A stretch of 64,000 nucleotides of DNA from positions 1 to 64,000 of the forward strand of contig NZ_JAUHHE010000008.1 in the NCBI RefSeq assembly GCF_030410375.1, given 5' to 3'. The DNA comes from Zwartia vadi. GTDB lineage: Bacteria > Pseudomonadota > Gammaproteobacteria > Burkholderiales > Burkholderiaceae_B. The notes beneath the pieces are model-generated. The model was given only the letters and a program-made list of their open reading frames with translations. It searched no databases and was not told the DNA's origin. This document shows positions 50,928 to 59,258 of this stretch, piece by piece. Position 1 is the first letter of the stretch, and every line of letters begins with the position of its first letter. The position numbers were made by a program, and so were the translations under genes.

Positions 50928-51941
50928 ATGAAATTAAGAAAAATGAAACAATTGAGTGCGGTCGTAAACATGAGTCTCGGCATGGCCACACTGATAGCCG
51001 GCGGTTTGCTGGCTGTTGTGCCGATGACTTCTGTTGCGCAAGACTTTCCCAATAAGCCCATCAAAATCGTGGTTGGGTTCCCACCTGGAGGTGGCTCAGA
51101 TTTGATGGCACGCTCGGTGGGTGACAAACTCTCTGCAGCGGTCAATCAACCCGTGATTGTCGAAAACAAGCCGGGAGCGGGATCTTCGATTGCTGCTTCT
51201 TATGTGGCGCAGTCCAAACCCGATGGCTACACCATTCTTTTTGCGCAAGCGGCCAATATGGGGATTGCGCCTGCGTTGCGCACCAACCTGAATTACGATC
51301 CGATTAAAAGTTTTGCTCCGATCACACGCTTGGTATCAGCGCCGCTCGTCATCGTGGGTCCCGCATCGCTTCAAGCCAAAACGTTGAAAGAGCTGATTGC
51401 CATGGCTGCAGCCAAACCTGGAGCACTGAGCTATGGCTCACCTGGTTCAGGCACGGCGGGTCATTTAGCGGGTGAGATGTTTGGCTCGGAAGCAAAGATC
51501 AATATTGTTCATGTGCCTTACAAAGGACAATCGGCTGCCATCACGGACATGATCGGTGGTCGTATCGAGATGTACTTTAGTACGCTCGCGGTTGTCAAGC
51601 CTCACGTTGAGGGTGGAAAAATCCGAGCGTTTGCTGTGACTTCGGGCGAACGATCACCTGCGTTTCCGACTGTACCAACAGTGGCTGAAGCTGGCATTCC
51701 AGGTTTTGAAATTGAAAACTGGTATGGACTTGTCGCACCTGCCGGTACCCCTCCAGCGATTGTTAATCGCTTGAATGCAGAGATTCTGAAGATCTTGAAA
51801 GATCCCAAGCTTGTTGAAGAATTATCCAAAGAGGGCGGCAACATCAGACCTGACACACCAGAGCAATTTGCGAAATTTCTGGATGTGGATGTGCCTCGCT
51901 GGAAGAAGATCGTAACGGATGCGAAGTTGTCAACAAACTGA
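50928..51941 (+). CDS. Bug/TctC-family solute receptor 7
   Basis: Periplasmic Bug receptor, 337 residues, with a long signal peptide ending at SVA near residue 37. GFPPGGGSD (50-58) is a proline variant of the family loop; VENKPGAGSSIAAS and KPDGYTILF follow. AGGAGA precedes the ATG. It lies between receptors 6 and 8 in the same direction, but its binding-loop sequence differs from both, so the three probably recognise different ligands or states. Confidence 0.92.
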   Translation: MKLRKMKQLSAVVNMSLGMATLIAGGLLAVVPMTSVAQDFPNKPIKIVVGFPPGGGSDLMARSVGDKLSAAVNQPVIVENKPGAGSSIAASYVAQSKPDGYTILFAQAANMGIAPALRTNLNYDPIKSFAPITRLVSAPLVIVGPASLQAKTLKELIAMAAAKPGALSYGSPGSGTAGHLAGEMFGSEAKINIVHVPYKGQSAAITDMIGGRIEMYFSTLAVVKPHVEGGKIRAFAVTSGERSPAFPTVPTVAEAGIPGFEIENWYGLVAPAGTPPAIVNRLNAEILKILKDPKLVEELSKEGGNIRPDTPEQFAKFLDVDVPRWKKIVTDAKLSTN

Positions 51942-51971
51942 TGGGATGACTCGCCATTCGCTGCCTAATTT

Positions 51972-51981
51972 TGGGTATAGT
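51972..51981 (+). promoter_or_regulatory. Putative -10 region of the Bug 8 gene
   Basis: TGGGTATAGT lies 22 bases before the Bug 8 start, in the 62-bp gap after Bug 7, and is followed by a T-rich stretch. It equals the putative -10 region of the GST gene. It suggests that Bug 8 has its own promoter, although it could also be read from upstream. Confidence 0.4.
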
Positions 51982-52003
51982 TTATTTTTTTTCGGAGACA
52001 CTC

Positions 52004-53017
52004 ATGAATAACAGTCGTACCACTCCTTTCATCAAAACAGCGAAATGGGCTGCGGGCGTACTGTCTGCCGTTGCCTTGACTTTCGGCATGACAGGTGTGC
52101 AGGCACAGCAAGCCTATCCAAATGCACCGATCCGGATTGTGGTTGGTTATGCTGCGGGTGGTACGACTGATATTCTGGCTCGCTCGCTCGGTGAGCAGCT
52201 GGGCAAGATTTTGGGTCAAACAGTTATTGTCGATAACAAACCCGGTGCGGCCAGCAACATCGGTGCAGCGTTCGTTGCGCAGGCCAAACCCGACGGCTAT
52301 ACGCTTTACATGGCAACTGTGGCGAGTCATGGCATCAATCCTGCCTTGTATCGCGGCAAGATGACTTTTGATCCGATCAAGGATTTTGCACCGATTTCGC
52401 TCGTGGCATCGATTCCTTTGATGCTCGTGGTCAACCCGAATTTGCCTGCCAAGTCGATCAAAGAGTTGGTGGACTACGCGAAAAAGAATCCAGGCAAATT
52501 GAACTACGCTTCGAGTGGAAATGGTTCGCCCGGCCATTTGGCGGCGGCCGTGTTTAATGATGCGACCAAAGTCGAGATCGAGCACATTCCTTTTAAAGGC
52601 GGTAACCCCGCTAATACGTCTGTGCTAGCTGGAGAGACGCAAATGACATTCGCAACCGTGCCGGGCGCCTTGCCCCATGTGGTGTCTGGTAAGCTCATTG
52701 CCCTTGGCGTGACAACCAAGCAGCGTTCGAGCCAGTTGCCCGACGTACCGACGATTTCAGAGGCCGCGGGTCTGCCCAACTACGACATTAGTACTTGGAA
52801 CGCATTGCTCGCGCCAAAAGGTACACCAGAAGCGATCGTGACCAAACTCAATGCCGCGATTGTTCAGGCAATGAAGTCGCCCGAGTTGCGTCAACGATTC
52901 GAAAAGGAAGGCGCAATGCCGATGACAAGCACCCCGAAAGAACTCAGCGACTTCATTGTGGCTGAGGTCGATCGTTGGGGGAAGGTCGTAGACAGCACGC
53001 CAATGAAGTCGAATTAA
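52004..53017 (+). CDS. Bug/TctC-family solute receptor 8
   Basis: Periplasmic Bug receptor, 337 residues, signal peptide ending at VQA near residue 34. GYAAGGTTD (48-56), VDNKPGAASNIGAA and KPDGYTLYM follow the family pattern. An upstream frame to 51971 is ignored, since CGGAGA fits ATG 52004. It is the last of the tandem trio and converges on SDR 2 with eight bases between the stops. Confidence 0.92.
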   Translation: MNNSRTTPFIKTAKWAAGVLSAVALTFGMTGVQAQQAYPNAPIRIVVGYAAGGTTDILARSLGEQLGKILGQTVIVDNKPGAASNIGAAFVAQAKPDGYTLYMATVASHGINPALYRGKMTFDPIKDFAPISLVASIPLMLVVNPNLPAKSIKELVDYAKKNPGKLNYASSGNGSPGHLAAAVFNDATKVEIEHIPFKGGNPANTSVLAGETQMTFATVPGALPHVVSGKLIALGVTTKQRSSQLPDVPTISEAAGLPNYDISTWNALLAPKGTPEAIVTKLNAAIVQAMKSPELRQRFEKEGAMPMTSTPKELSDFIVAEVDRWGKVVDSTPMKSN

Positions 53018-53025
53018 ACAAAGCG

Positions 53026-53862
53026 CTAAACGAACTTTCCTGTGAGTCCGCCGTCGACGACTATTTCTGTGCCAGTGATGTAAGAGGCTTCATCACTCGC
53101 CAGAAAGGTCGCGACACTGGCGATCTCCCAGGGGGTTCCCATGCGACCCATGGGAACCTGACGATCTCGTGCACGACGTGTGTTGTCCATGTCGGCGTTT
53201 GCATCAAATACTTTCGCCACATTTTTTTGAATACGTGGTGTATCAATCAAACCCGGAACAATTGTGTTGGCGCGAATGCCATCGCCCGCGTATTGCTGGG
53301 CGAGCATTTTGATGAAGTGCGTGACGGCAGCTTTGGTGACGCTATAGGCCAAGTGCGGATAGCCGAGATAACGCATGCCGGCAACTGAAGATACGCCAAT
53401 AATCGATCCAAAGCCTTGTTTGACCATGATGGGGGCGACGAGTTTGGCCGCGATCAAAATGCTTTCGACATTGACTTTTTGAATACGATCCCAGTCTTCG
53501 AGTGAGGTCTCTTCTGGACCACCGACTCGTCCGATCCCGGCATTAATCTGCAAAATATCGATTCGTCCGAAGTCCTGCATGACCTGTGTAATGGCGGTTT
53601 GCATAGCATCGAAATTTGCAACATCGGCTTCATAGGCGATAGCTGTGCCGCCCAGTGCTTGAATTTCTTGAACCACCTCTTGCGCGGCGCCTAGATTGAA
53701 GTCTAGTGCAGCGACTGCGGCACCTGCGCGAGACATTGCAATAGAGCTAGCTTTGCCAATACTCACACCAGGCGCACTGGTTCCCGCACCGAGAATCAGG
53801 GCGACGCGGCCAGATAAGCGCTCAGATTGCGCTGGCAGAGCAGAATATGCGGGAGTGCTCAT
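53026..53862 (-). CDS. Short-chain dehydrogenase/reductase 2
   Basis: Classical SDR, 278 residues. The cofactor motif is a variant with an insert, GAGTSAPGVSIGKA (about 25-38), in place of TGxxxGIG. The catalytic YSVTK is near 178-182 and the serine in GVSSVAGM near 160-167. It ends in the usual TGTEIVVDGGLTG. It starts inside the stop of SDR 3 (ATGA overlap), so both are made together. Probably oxidises a hydroxyacyl compound. Confidence 0.92.
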   Translation of the reverse strand: MSTPAYSALPAQSERLSGRVALILGAGTSAPGVSIGKASSIAMSRAGAAVAALDFNLGAAQEVVQEIQALGGTAIAYEADVANFDAMQTAITQVMQDFGRIDILQINAGIGRVGGPEETSLEDWDRIQKVNVESILIAAKLVAPIMVKQGFGSIIGVSSVAGMRYLGYPHLAYSVTKAAVTHFIKMLAQQYAGDGIRANTIVPGLIDTPRIQKNVAKVFDANADMDNTRRARDRQVPMGRMGTPWEIASVATFLASDEASYITGTEIVVDGGLTGKFV

Positions 53863-54587
53863 GCGACCTGTCCCAGTCCGACAGTCATACCTCCACAGAC
53901 GTACAGTACTTGACCGGTAATGAAACCAGCCCGGTCGTCGAGAAGTGAAGCGACGGCATGGGCGATATCCTCAGGCTCGCCCATTCTCTTGACTGGAATT
54001 GATTCGAGAATTTTCTTCGTTTTAGGCGAGTCGGGTGGGTTGCCTGAAACAAACAATTCGGTTGCGATCGGTCCTGGACCAATCGCATTGACGGTCACTC
54101 CGTAGGGAGCGAGTTCGAGTGCCCAGGTGCGCGTCATGCCAAGTAGGCCTGCTTTGGTGGCCGAATACACTGTACGCAGTTCTTTTCCTAGCGCTGCGCG
54201 ACTCGATATGTTGATGATCCTGCCAAAGCGTGCGGCTTGCATCAAAGGCTGTAAGCCTTGGGCTACCAACATAGGCGCGCGAAGATTGAGTGCGCAGACC
54301 GCATCAAAATCTTCCAGTGTTGCATTCTCAAGCGTGCCGGGACGTATAAAGCCTGCATTATTGATGACGCGCAGCACTTGATGATCGCGCGTGATACGTT
54401 TCAAGATATCCCGGGTGGCTTGCGCATCCGTTAAGTCTATCTGGTAATGCGTCTCACCTTTGAGTAATGTTTTGGGGGCGAGCAGATCGAGGTTAATGAT
54501 TTCATATCCATCTTCGATGCATCGGCGAATGATGGCGCGGCCAATTCCGCCGCTGCCGCCCGTGACGAGTACGCTTCGCTCAGCCAT
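53859..54587 (-). CDS. Short-chain dehydrogenase/reductase 3
   Basis: Classical SDR, 242 residues. TGGSGGIG is at 9-16, the catalytic YSATK near 145-149, and NISSRAALG near 129-137. It is a paralogue of SDR 1 (27402-28139): the two share NISSRAALG, MTRTWALEL and VLYVCGG motifs in the same order. GGAGG lies before the ATG. It is followed by SDR 2 by ATGA overlap and preceded, after 114 bp, by an acyl-CoA synthetase on the same strand. Confidence 0.92.
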   Translation of the reverse strand: MAERSVLVTGGSGGIGRAIIRRCIEDGYEIINLDLLAPKTLLKGETHYQIDLTDAQATRDILKRITRDHQVLRVINNAGFIRPGTLENATLEDFDAVCALNLRAPMLVAQGLQPLMQAARFGRIINISSRAALGKELRTVYSATKAGLLGMTRTWALELAPYGVTVNAIGPGPIATELFVSGNPPDSPKTKKILESIPVKRMGEPEDIAHAVASLLDDRAGFITGQVLYVCGGMTVGLGQVA

Positions 54588-54658
54588 TTAACTTTCCTCC
54601 TGTTCCTAGGTGATGACCAATATAGGGATTCGTCTCATCCTTGGTATTTCAGATGAAA

Positions 54659-54673
54659 CAACCCGCAGGGTTG
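54659..54673 (-). terminator. Weak hairpin after acyl-CoA synthetase 2
   Basis: CAACCC and GGGTTG pair around GCA at 54659-54673, followed on the minus strand by TTTC only. It lies 28 bases after the acyl-CoA synthetase stop and 72 before the SDR 3 start. The short T stretch makes it a poor terminator, so partial read-through into the SDR genes is likely. Confidence 0.35.
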
Positions 54674-54701
54674 TGGTGATTCAGTGTAAGGCAATGTTCC
54701 A

Positions 54702-56207
54702 TCAGCGTGCGGCGAGGTGGTCGCGAATGGCTGTCTTGAGCACTTTGCCCACAGAAGACCGGGGCAGTTGTTCAAAGAAATGAATTTTTTTAGGTGCATG
54801 CACAGAGCCAAGCAGGTTTTTGATATGCGCAATCAGGGCTTCAGGTTCGCACGTCACACCTGGATGAAGTTGCACTGCGGCGTGTACAGCCTCACCCCAT
54901 TTTTCATCCGGCATGCCAAATACGGCGCATTCATAGACCGACTCATGCTGTGACAATACATTTTCCACATCGGTAGGGTAGATATTGAATCCGCCTGTGA
55001 TGATGACATCACGGATACGGTCTTTCAGAAAGAGGTATCCACGTTTATCGATCAGGCCTACATCGCCCGTATGCAGCCAGCCGTCGATAATCGTTTCGGT
55101 GGTTTTTTCGGGCAAACGCCAGTAGCCTGTCATCACGAGGTGTCCGCGCACCACGACTTCACCGACCTCGCCTTCGGGCAAAATTTTGCCATCGGGCGCC
55201 ATGATTGCCATATCGGATAGCCAGGTGCAGCGCCCGACTGAGCCTCGATTGAGAGGGTCTTTGAACCCGCTCGGACGCATCATCGTCACGATTTGTGGTG
55301 CTTCAGTTTGTCCGTAAGTGGTGCCAACAACGTCACCAAAGAAGGCTCTGAGTTGATCGACTTTTTCAGCGGGCATCGGCGCGCCGCCATAGATCAGATT
55401 GCGCAGTTTTGGGAAATCAGATCGCGACACCCCTGGGTGAGCCATCACCATGTAAATCAAGGTGGGTGGCATGAAGCTCATGGTCCCGCCATGTTCGCGG
55501 AAGGCTTGAATGACGGAGGCTGGATCTGTCTTGTCCAGAAAAAGGAGTTTGGCGCCTTCGGCCAGCATGGGTAACAGATAGGTGGAGGTGCCATGCGTCA
55601 CCGGCGCTGTCACGACAAAGCAGTCGTCCTGCGTGATCTGCCATCCGCTGACCTGGTTAATGATTCCGGCAGTCCACGCGCGATAAGGCTGCATGACGCC
55701 TTTGGGAAGCCCCGTGGTGCCGCCTGTGAATTTAATCGCTTGCGTAGCGTTTTCACCCGCACAGTTTGCTACGGGTATTTGGCCTGTATAGCGTGTCACC
55801 AAGGATTCAACGCTCAGCGCAGGATCTGTCCCGCTGTCATCGAGTCGCAACCAGCAGGCAGAACTGCTTTGCAGCAGCTCCGCCCCTTTCGCGTCAGACA
55901 TCATGATTGACGGCTCTATCGTATCCGTAATGCGTTTGATTTCGGTTGGTGTGCTGCGTGCATTCAGAGGTACCCATACTTTGCCCGCGGCAAGGACTGC
56001 AAGGATCGCAGTCGCATGGTCGACAGTATTGGCTGCACAAATGGCCACACGCGTCTGAGGCTGTGGGTCGATCGCTTGTAACGCACAAGCCAAAGCGTTG
56101 ACTTTTGCGGCCAGGGCTTGGTAGGTCAGGGTACGGGCGTGACTTTGAAGGGCGATACGGTCAGGATAAAGTTTTGCTGCTCTAAAGAAAAAATCGATTG
56201 GATACAC
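54702..56207 (-). CDS. Acyl-CoA synthetase (AMP-forming) 2
   Basis: AMP-forming acyl-CoA ligase, 501 residues. The ATP loop reads FTGGTTGLPKG (about 173-183), with Gly in place of the usual Ser; TYGQTEAP is near 296-303, GWLHTGD near 375-381 and SSVGKVLKTAIRD near the end with the lysine. The start is GTG with AGGAC upstream. It is shorter than ligase 1 and similar to ligases for small or cyclic acids. It is followed by the two SDR genes, making a three-step CoA route plausible. Confidence 0.9.
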   Translation of the reverse strand: MYPIDFFFRAAKLYPDRIALQSHARTLTYQALAAKVNALACALQAIDPQPQTRVAICAANTVDHATAILAVLAAGKVWVPLNARSTPTEIKRITDTIEPSIMMSDAKGAELLQSSSACWLRLDDSGTDPALSVESLVTRYTGQIPVANCAGENATQAIKFTGGTTGLPKGVMQPYRAWTAGIINQVSGWQITQDDCFVVTAPVTHGTSTYLLPMLAEGAKLLFLDKTDPASVIQAFREHGGTMSFMPPTLIYMVMAHPGVSRSDFPKLRNLIYGGAPMPAEKVDQLRAFFGDVVGTTYGQTEAPQIVTMMRPSGFKDPLNRGSVGRCTWLSDMAIMAPDGKILPEGEVGEVVVRGHLVMTGYWRLPEKTTETIIDGWLHTGDVGLIDKRGYLFLKDRIRDVIITGGFNIYPTDVENVLSQHESVYECAVFGMPDEKWGEAVHAAVQLHPGVTCEPEALIAHIKNLLGSVHAPKKIHFFEQLPRSSVGKVLKTAIRDHLAAR

Positions 56208-56284
56208 CAGATTGTCCTGTTACATGCGTTGAGTATGCGAGTCTCGCGAAAAAATAATTGCTGAGTGCGTGATTGGACCACTTT

Positions 56285-57151
56285 TTATTGAGTCTTTGTC
56301 GCCGTAATGACTGTTGTCGGCGAGTCTTTCAGGCTGGCATTGATTTTTTTACCAGCCACTTCTCCGACGAGTGTTTGAGTCTTGTCGTTTGCATCTTTGT
56401 AAGTCAAGGTCAGTTGTGACCCGTTGAGCTTTCCGCTGACACGCTGTGAGCGGTTATCCCCGAAAATCAGTGTACCTTCAGTTTTTTGGAACTTTTGTTC
56501 CAAGTTTAAATTTGCTTTAGTGATACCAGGCAAGCCAGTCAAAGACCAATCTCCTTGCACCTTGGCCGGGACAACCCAGTAATAGCCGCGCCCGCCAGCC
56601 TCCGGGTTGATGATTTCATCCGGCTCCCAGGAGCCCATCATGAAGGAGTTAGACACGACTCGAGTGCCAGGCTTCATGTTGAGAATGGTTGGCTTGAGTT
56701 TGAGGTTTAGGCTCGTTAAAAGATAGAGTGTGACAACAGTGGCATTTGAGAAGTCTTCTTCAAAGATATCGCCTGTTACGATCGTGACCTTATCCGATAC
56801 CTTGGCGCGCTCGGCATTTTGACGTGCGAGATTAGCCATGTCAGGATTGAACTCGATACCTACCGCGCGTGCGCCAAACTGCCTCGCAGCCTGAATGGGT
56901 ATCTTTCCGTCCCCAGCGCCGAGGTCATAGACAAGATCATTTGAATTGACTTTCGCGGTCTCAAGCATTTTGACAACTAAATCATTTGGAGTCGGGACCC
57001 AGATCACATCTTTGCCTGGTTGAGCGATAGTGGGTTCGTAGACCTTTTTATCGCTTTGAGCGGAAGCTCCATTCAAGAAAAAGAAACTGACGGCAACAGC
57101 CGAGGTAATGACCTGTTTCAGGCGTAGCCCGAAAAGTGCTTCATGAGACAT
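56285..57151 (-). CDS. Exported SAM-methyltransferase-fold protein 1
   Basis: Class I methyltransferase-fold protein with a signal peptide, 288 residues. Residues 1-31 read as a Sec signal ending at ASA; then a KDVIWVPT motif near 47-54 leads into motif I DLGAGDGK (76-83) and the acidic motif GIEFNPD (98-104), as in DOT1-like methyltransferases. TGDIFEEDF and YLLTSLNLKLKP follow. The last 80 residues form a beta-rich domain after the sequence GDWSLTGLPG. GGAG precedes the ATG. Two paralogues (58267, 60332) are interleaved with Bug genes. A periplasmic place for a SAM enzyme is odd; its cofactor and target are unknown. Confidence 0.85.
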   Translation of the reverse strand: MSHEALFGLRLKQVITSAVAVSFFFLNGASAQSDKKVYEPTIAQPGKDVIWVPTPNDLVVKMLETAKVNSNDLVYDLGAGDGKIPIQAARQFGARAVGIEFNPDMANLARQNAERAKVSDKVTIVTGDIFEEDFSNATVVTLYLLTSLNLKLKPTILNMKPGTRVVSNSFMMGSWEPDEIINPEAGGRGYYWVVPAKVQGDWSLTGLPGITKANLNLEQKFQKTEGTLIFGDNRSQRVSGKLNGSQLTLTYKDANDKTQTLVGEVAGKKINASLKDSPTTVITATKTQ

Positions 57152-57274
57152 GGAAATAACTCCAGATAATAGTTATCACAAAGAGTATGACTGTGACTTA
57201 TGCTATGTTCCGATGGGTAAAATTGTCCAGAAGTTTTTTGCATTTTTTGTATTGCTGATATGGAGTTTATTGTT

Positions 57275-58243
57275 ATGCGTAATGGATTACGTTTCTTGGC
57301 CGGAGCCTTGGCCGCATTGTCTATCGCCGGTGTAGCGCAGGCACAAAGTTTTCCTTCTAAATCAATTTCGTTTGTCGTGCCATTCGCCGCGGGCGGGCCT
57401 GCAGATCTGGTGGCCCGGGAAGTCGCACGTTTGATGGGCGATGAGATTGGTAAACCTGTGATTGTCGAGAATCAACCTGGCGGTTCGGGCGTTGTTGCGC
57501 TCAACACGATGGGTCGTGCAACGGCGGATGGCTACACCTTATTATTTGCCGCGTCAGGAACAGTCGTGATCCATCCGCTGTTGACTGGCAAATTCGAGTC
57601 AGTGACAAAGCAGTTAATGCCAGTCAGTTTAGTGTCGACGAGTCCGCACGTGTTGGTGGTGACATCCAAAATTGGTGTGAAATCGGTACAAGGCTTGATT
57701 GATTACGCCAAGGCTAACCCCGGCAAGCTGAACTTTGGCTCCGCGGGGACAGGTGGCGCGGCTCACTTGGGTATGGAAATGTTCAAGTCTCAAGCGAAAA
57801 TCGATGCCGTTCATATTCCTTACAAAGGCACATCACAAGTCATCGCTGACTTGGCTTCTGGTGAAGTACAGGCGTTATTTAGCAGCATGCCTTCTTTGAA
57901 GCCACTGATCGATCGTGGCGCTGTCGTCGCAATTGGTATGAGTGGTCCAAGCGCGGGTGCTGAAAAAATGGGCATCCCTGAAATTTCCAAGGCAGGCCTC
58001 GCCGAGTTTGGTTACACCACCTGGTATGGACTCTTCGCTCCTACAGGTACGCCTCAGGAAACAGTTGAGAAACTGAACGCAGTATTGAAAAAAGTGCTCG
58101 CCAGCCCAGCCTTGGCGGAAAAGCTTAGTCCTCAGGGACTCGATGTGCGGTATAGCACCCCCGTAGGGCTAGGTGAGTTGGTTCAGTCTGAGGGCGCTGC
58201 ATGGTCCAAAATTATCAAGGATGCCAATATCAGTATTAAGTAA
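57275..58243 (+). CDS. Bug/TctC-family solute receptor 9
   Basis: Periplasmic Bug receptor, 322 residues from ATG 57275, signal peptide ending at AQA near residue 23. PFAAGGPAD (36-44), VENQPGGSGVVALN and ADGYTLLF follow. An ATG at 57260 would add five residues; a GGAG at 57262-57265 lies before ATG 57275, so I prefer the latter. It is divergent from methyltransferase 1 and convergent with methyltransferase 2, 23 bp between stops. It is the only plus-strand gene from 53026 to the window end. Confidence 0.9.
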   Translation: MRNGLRFLAGALAALSIAGVAQAQSFPSKSISFVVPFAAGGPADLVAREVARLMGDEIGKPVIVENQPGGSGVVALNTMGRATADGYTLLFAASGTVVIHPLLTGKFESVTKQLMPVSLVSTSPHVLVVTSKIGVKSVQGLIDYAKANPGKLNFGSAGTGGAAHLGMEMFKSQAKIDAVHIPYKGTSQVIADLASGEVQALFSSMPSLKPLIDRGAVVAIGMSGPSAGAEKMGIPEISKAGLAEFGYTTWYGLFAPTGTPQETVEKLNAVLKKVLASPALAEKLSPQGLDVRYSTPVGLGELVQSEGAAWSKIIKDANISIK

Positions 58244-58266
58244 ATTAAACGTTGCGACAGTGCTCA

Positions 58267-59157
58267 TCATTGGACTTTAGTCGCGGTGATGACACTGCCC
58301 GGAATTTGTTTGATCGTCCCATGTATTCTATTGCCACTGACAATCCCGTCAAAACTCAAACGTTGATTATCACGATCCTGATAGTCGAAGGTGAGTTGGG
58401 CACCCCTTAGACGACCTTCGATGCGTTGCTTAAGCGAATCTTCAAAAATTAAGTCCCCATCAAATTTTTGACTTTTTTGTGTGAGTTTTATTTTTGCTTC
58501 CGGCCAGCCCGGTAAGCCACTAAACGACCAGTTTCCATCGACCTTGGCTGGCACGATCCATAAATAACCCGACACATCTCCATCTGCGATGATGTTCTCG
58601 TCCGGCTCCCAAGAGCCCATTAAGAATGTGTTGGAAACAATTCTGGTCCCCGGCTTCATGGACAACAAGCTTGGTTTGAGTTTGATGTTGAGTTTGGTGA
58701 GGAGATAAAGCGTCACGACAGTCGCATTTGAAAAGTCCTCTTCAAAAATATCGCCAGTGACAATTGTGACGCGATCTGAAACACCTGCCTGTTGCGCATG
58801 ACGTCGAGCAAGAGCTGCGAGATCGGGGTTGAATTCAATGCCGACTGCGCGCGCACCATAGCGTCTTGCGGCCTCGATCGGGATTTTTCCATCCCCTGAG
58901 CCAAGGTCATAGACCACGTCTGTTTCATTCACCTTGGCAATCTCAAGCATCTCGGTGACTAAGTTATTGGATGTCGGCATCCACATGACATCTTTGCCGC
59001 TTTGGGCAAGCAGCGGTTGATAGAACTCGGTGCCTGACTGCTGCGTGGAACAGCCGCCAGCGATGAGTCCTGTCAACAGTACGATGCTCCAATTCAGACG
59101 ACGGCAAGAAAGAGCCCGACAAAATCCTTGCGAATGATTCTTGAAAAAGTGGAGCAT
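58267..59157 (-). CDS. Exported SAM-methyltransferase-fold lipoprotein 2
   Basis: Paralogue of the protein at 56285-57151, 296 residues. The N terminus has a basic stretch, a hydrophobic core (about 24-34) and a lipobox ending IAGGC with Cys36, so it is probably a lipoprotein. KDVMWMPT is near 55-62, motif I is DLGSGDGK (84-91), and GIEFNPD is near 106-112. The C-terminal beta-rich domain follows GNWSFSGLPG. A strong terminator ends only about 18 bases before its ATG, and no ribosome site is evident, which suggests low or conditional expression. Confidence 0.83.
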   Translation of the reverse strand: MLHFFKNHSQGFCRALSCRRLNWSIVLLTGLIAGGCSTQQSGTEFYQPLLAQSGKDVMWMPTSNNLVTEMLEIAKVNETDVVYDLGSGDGKIPIEAARRYGARAVGIEFNPDLAALARRHAQQAGVSDRVTIVTGDIFEEDFSNATVVTLYLLTKLNIKLKPSLLSMKPGTRIVSNTFLMGSWEPDENIIADGDVSGYLWIVPAKVDGNWSFSGLPGWPEAKIKLTQKSQKFDGDLIFEDSLKQRIEGRLRGAQLTFDYQDRDNQRLSFDGIVSGNRIHGTIKQIPGSVITATKVQ

Positions 59158-59175
59158 GTTGATGGCTGCTTATTT

Positions 59176-59208
59176 AAAAAAAACAGGCATCTCTTTTTGA
59201 GAGATGCC
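59176..59208 (-). terminator. Strong minus-strand terminator upstream of methyltransferase 2
   Basis: A 9-bp stem (59186-59194 with 59200-59208, loop TTTTG) is followed on the minus strand by an eight-T run (59183-59176). It ends the Bug 10 transcript about 50 bases after that gene's stop. Because the methyltransferase 2 ATG is at 59157, only about 18 bases separate the T run from the start codon. Confidence 0.9.
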
Positions 59209-59258
59209 CGTGCTAGATAAGACTCTGCGGAGGAAGTAAGCTTGGTAAGGTTAAGCGA

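Noticed and set aside
50300..51145. 281-codon minus-strand frame spanning the Bug 6-Bug 7 junction
   Set aside because: It covers two genes with complete Bug motifs and has no recognisable fold of its own.
54605..54610. CCTAGG before SDR 3 as another copy of the TRAP operator
   Set aside because: Only the six-base core matches; flanking bases differ, and the same hexamer also occurs inside the ABC permease gene near 62804.
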